Source of the DNA: Hymenobacter polaris | GTDB lineage: Bacteria; Bacteroidota; Bacteroidia; Cytophagales; Hymenobacteraceae | Length of the DNA: 64,000 nucleotides | Assembly (NCBI RefSeq): GCF_012927305.1 | Contig: NZ_JABBGH010000002.1 | Location: forward strand, 496,001 to 560,000 | Direction of reading: 5' to 3' | Shown here: positions 63,226 through 64,000 of the stretch, piece by piece | How positions within the stretch are numbered: position 1 is the stretch's first letter | Layout of the letters: every line of letters starts with the position of its first letter | Translations under genes and position numbers: made by a program | Notes under the pieces: model-generated | The model's input: the letters and a program-made list of their open reading frames with translations, nothing else | Told to the model about the DNA's origin: nothing | Databases searched by the model: none

Positions 63226-64000
63226 CTAGCGCCCGCCCAGTAGTGCCAGCTGGGCGGTACTGTCTTGCACCACGTGCAGGGCCTGCTGCAGCTCGGGGTC
63301 AGTGTCGCGCAGCACGGTGCGGGCGGCCTCGGGGCCGTAGGCGGTGCGGGCAATGCTGGCTTTGAGGTAGCTGCGCAGCGCCGGCGCGCACGTGCGCAGC
63401 GCCGGCAAACTGGCCGGCACCCCGGCGCGGGCCGCCAGGCGCATCAGGCCGTCCAGCTCGGCATCGCTGATGCGGAAAACGGCTTGGTACTGCGCAAAGC
63501 GCAGGCCCGCCAGCTCCACCTTGTGCTGCTGGTAGAAGCGCACGGCGTAGGCGCCCGCCGCGCCGCTGGCCAGTAGCCGCTGGTAGTAGGCCGAGTGCCC
63601 TAGGGTATCGTGCGGCACCAGCACATCGGGCATAATGCCGCCGCCGCCGTACACCACCCGGCCGTGGTCGGTGCGGAAGCGCAGAGCGGGGTCGAGGTGG
63701 GCGCTGTCGGCTAGGGTTAGCTCGGGGCGGCGCTGGCGCTCAGCTAATTCACGCTGGTAGGCGGCACGGTCGGGGCCGTAGGGCTTCTGGATGCAGCGGC
63801 CGGCGGGCGTGTAGTAGCGCGCCACCGTGAGGCGCAGCTCGCCGCCATCCTGCAGCTGCACGGGCTGCTGCACCAGGCCCTTACCGAAGGTGCGGCGGCC
63901 CACCAGCAGGGCGCGGTCGTGGTCTTGCAAGGCGCCGGCCAGCACCTCGGCCGCCGAGGCGCTGTGCTCATCCACCAGCACCACCAGCGGCTGCTGCTCC
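63226..64000 (-). CDS. C-terminal processing peptidase (S41 family), 5' end outside window
   Basis: 258 codons of the C-terminal part are present; the frame is open to the right edge (EQQPLVVLVDEHSASAAE), so the N-terminus and PDZ domain lie beyond. Catalytic Ser is in EHSASAAE and Lys in GRRTFGKGLVQQPVQL. Family strands VARYYTPAGRCIQKP, YGGGGIMPDVLVPHD and a variable C-terminal helical domain follow. Such Ctp proteases act in the periplasm on C-terminal residues of envelope proteins. It is convergent with the XRE gene. Confidence 0.93.
   Translation of the reverse strand, partial: EQQPLVVLVDEHSASAAEVLAGALQDHDRALLVGRRTFGKGLVQQPVQLQDGGELRLTVARYYTPAGRCIQKPYGPDRAAYQRELAERQRRPELTLADSAHLDPALRFRTDHGRVVYGGGGIMPDVLVPHDTLGHSAYYQRLLASGAAGAYAVRFYQQHKVELAGLRFAQYQAVFRISDAELDGLMRLAARAGVPASLPALRTCAPALRSYLKASIARTAYGPEAARTVLRDTDPELQQALHVVQDSTAQLALLGGR

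Overview
The window looks like chromosome of a GC-rich Bacteroidota, most likely Hymenobacter or a close relative in the Cytophagales. The phylum is shown by a SusC/SusD pair, a C-terminal type IX secretion (T9SS) sorting domain on a giant LamG protein, FadL/GDSL-lipoprotein pairing, an ASPIC/UnbV FG-GAP protein and a DPE2-type 4-alpha-glucanotransferase. High GC and near absence of Shine-Dalgarno sequences narrow it further. The genus is inference. I see no rRNA, tRNA, CRISPR, transposase or phage genes.

Layout. 1-7 kb: the 5' part of a huge secreted nuclease-domain protein (runs off the left edge), diverging from a FadL porin and GDSL lipoprotein pair. 7-12.4 kb: a SAM-I riboswitch in front of metH and metF. 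12.4-28 kb: mostly single genes, including a TPR protein, DUF3850, an alpha/beta hydrolase, DUF4097, a TonB-C protein, prolyl oligopeptidase, a methylguanine methyltransferase, a CDF transporter with a clan GH-A glycosidase, malQ, an outer-membrane barrel and an M20 amidohydrolase. 28-41 kb: a sphingomyelin-synthase-like PAP2 protein, the LamG adhesin, a MATE pump, an FMN split-barrel protein, a divergent SDR/HxlR pair, GH15 and a vanadium haloperoxidase-like protein. 41-53.5 kb: all on the minus strand, two GH29 fucosidases, then SusC, SusD and an UnbV protein, which together look like a small polysaccharide-utilization locus. 53.9-64 kb: fused trehalose-6-phosphate synthase/phosphatase, purU, a TetR regulator, PhyH dioxygenase, HMG-CoA reductase with an extra N-terminal domain, a DUF2975/XRE pair with an evident operator, and an S41 protease cut by the right edge.

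Themes. One-carbon/methionine genes (riboswitch, metH, metF, purU) and alpha-glucan/trehalose genes (malQ, GH15, OtsA-OtsB fusion) recur. The most distinctive non-coding features are long, often perfect inverted repeats of several unrelated sequence families. They sit at almost every convergent gene junction. The window is also strewn with the palindrome CCTAGG, far above base-composition expectation, reminiscent of the cyanobacterial HIP1 phenomenon. No single gene cluster is clearly a new defence or biosynthetic system; the best candidates for undescribed biology are these DNA-level signals and a possible small RNA near 57.8-58.0 kb.
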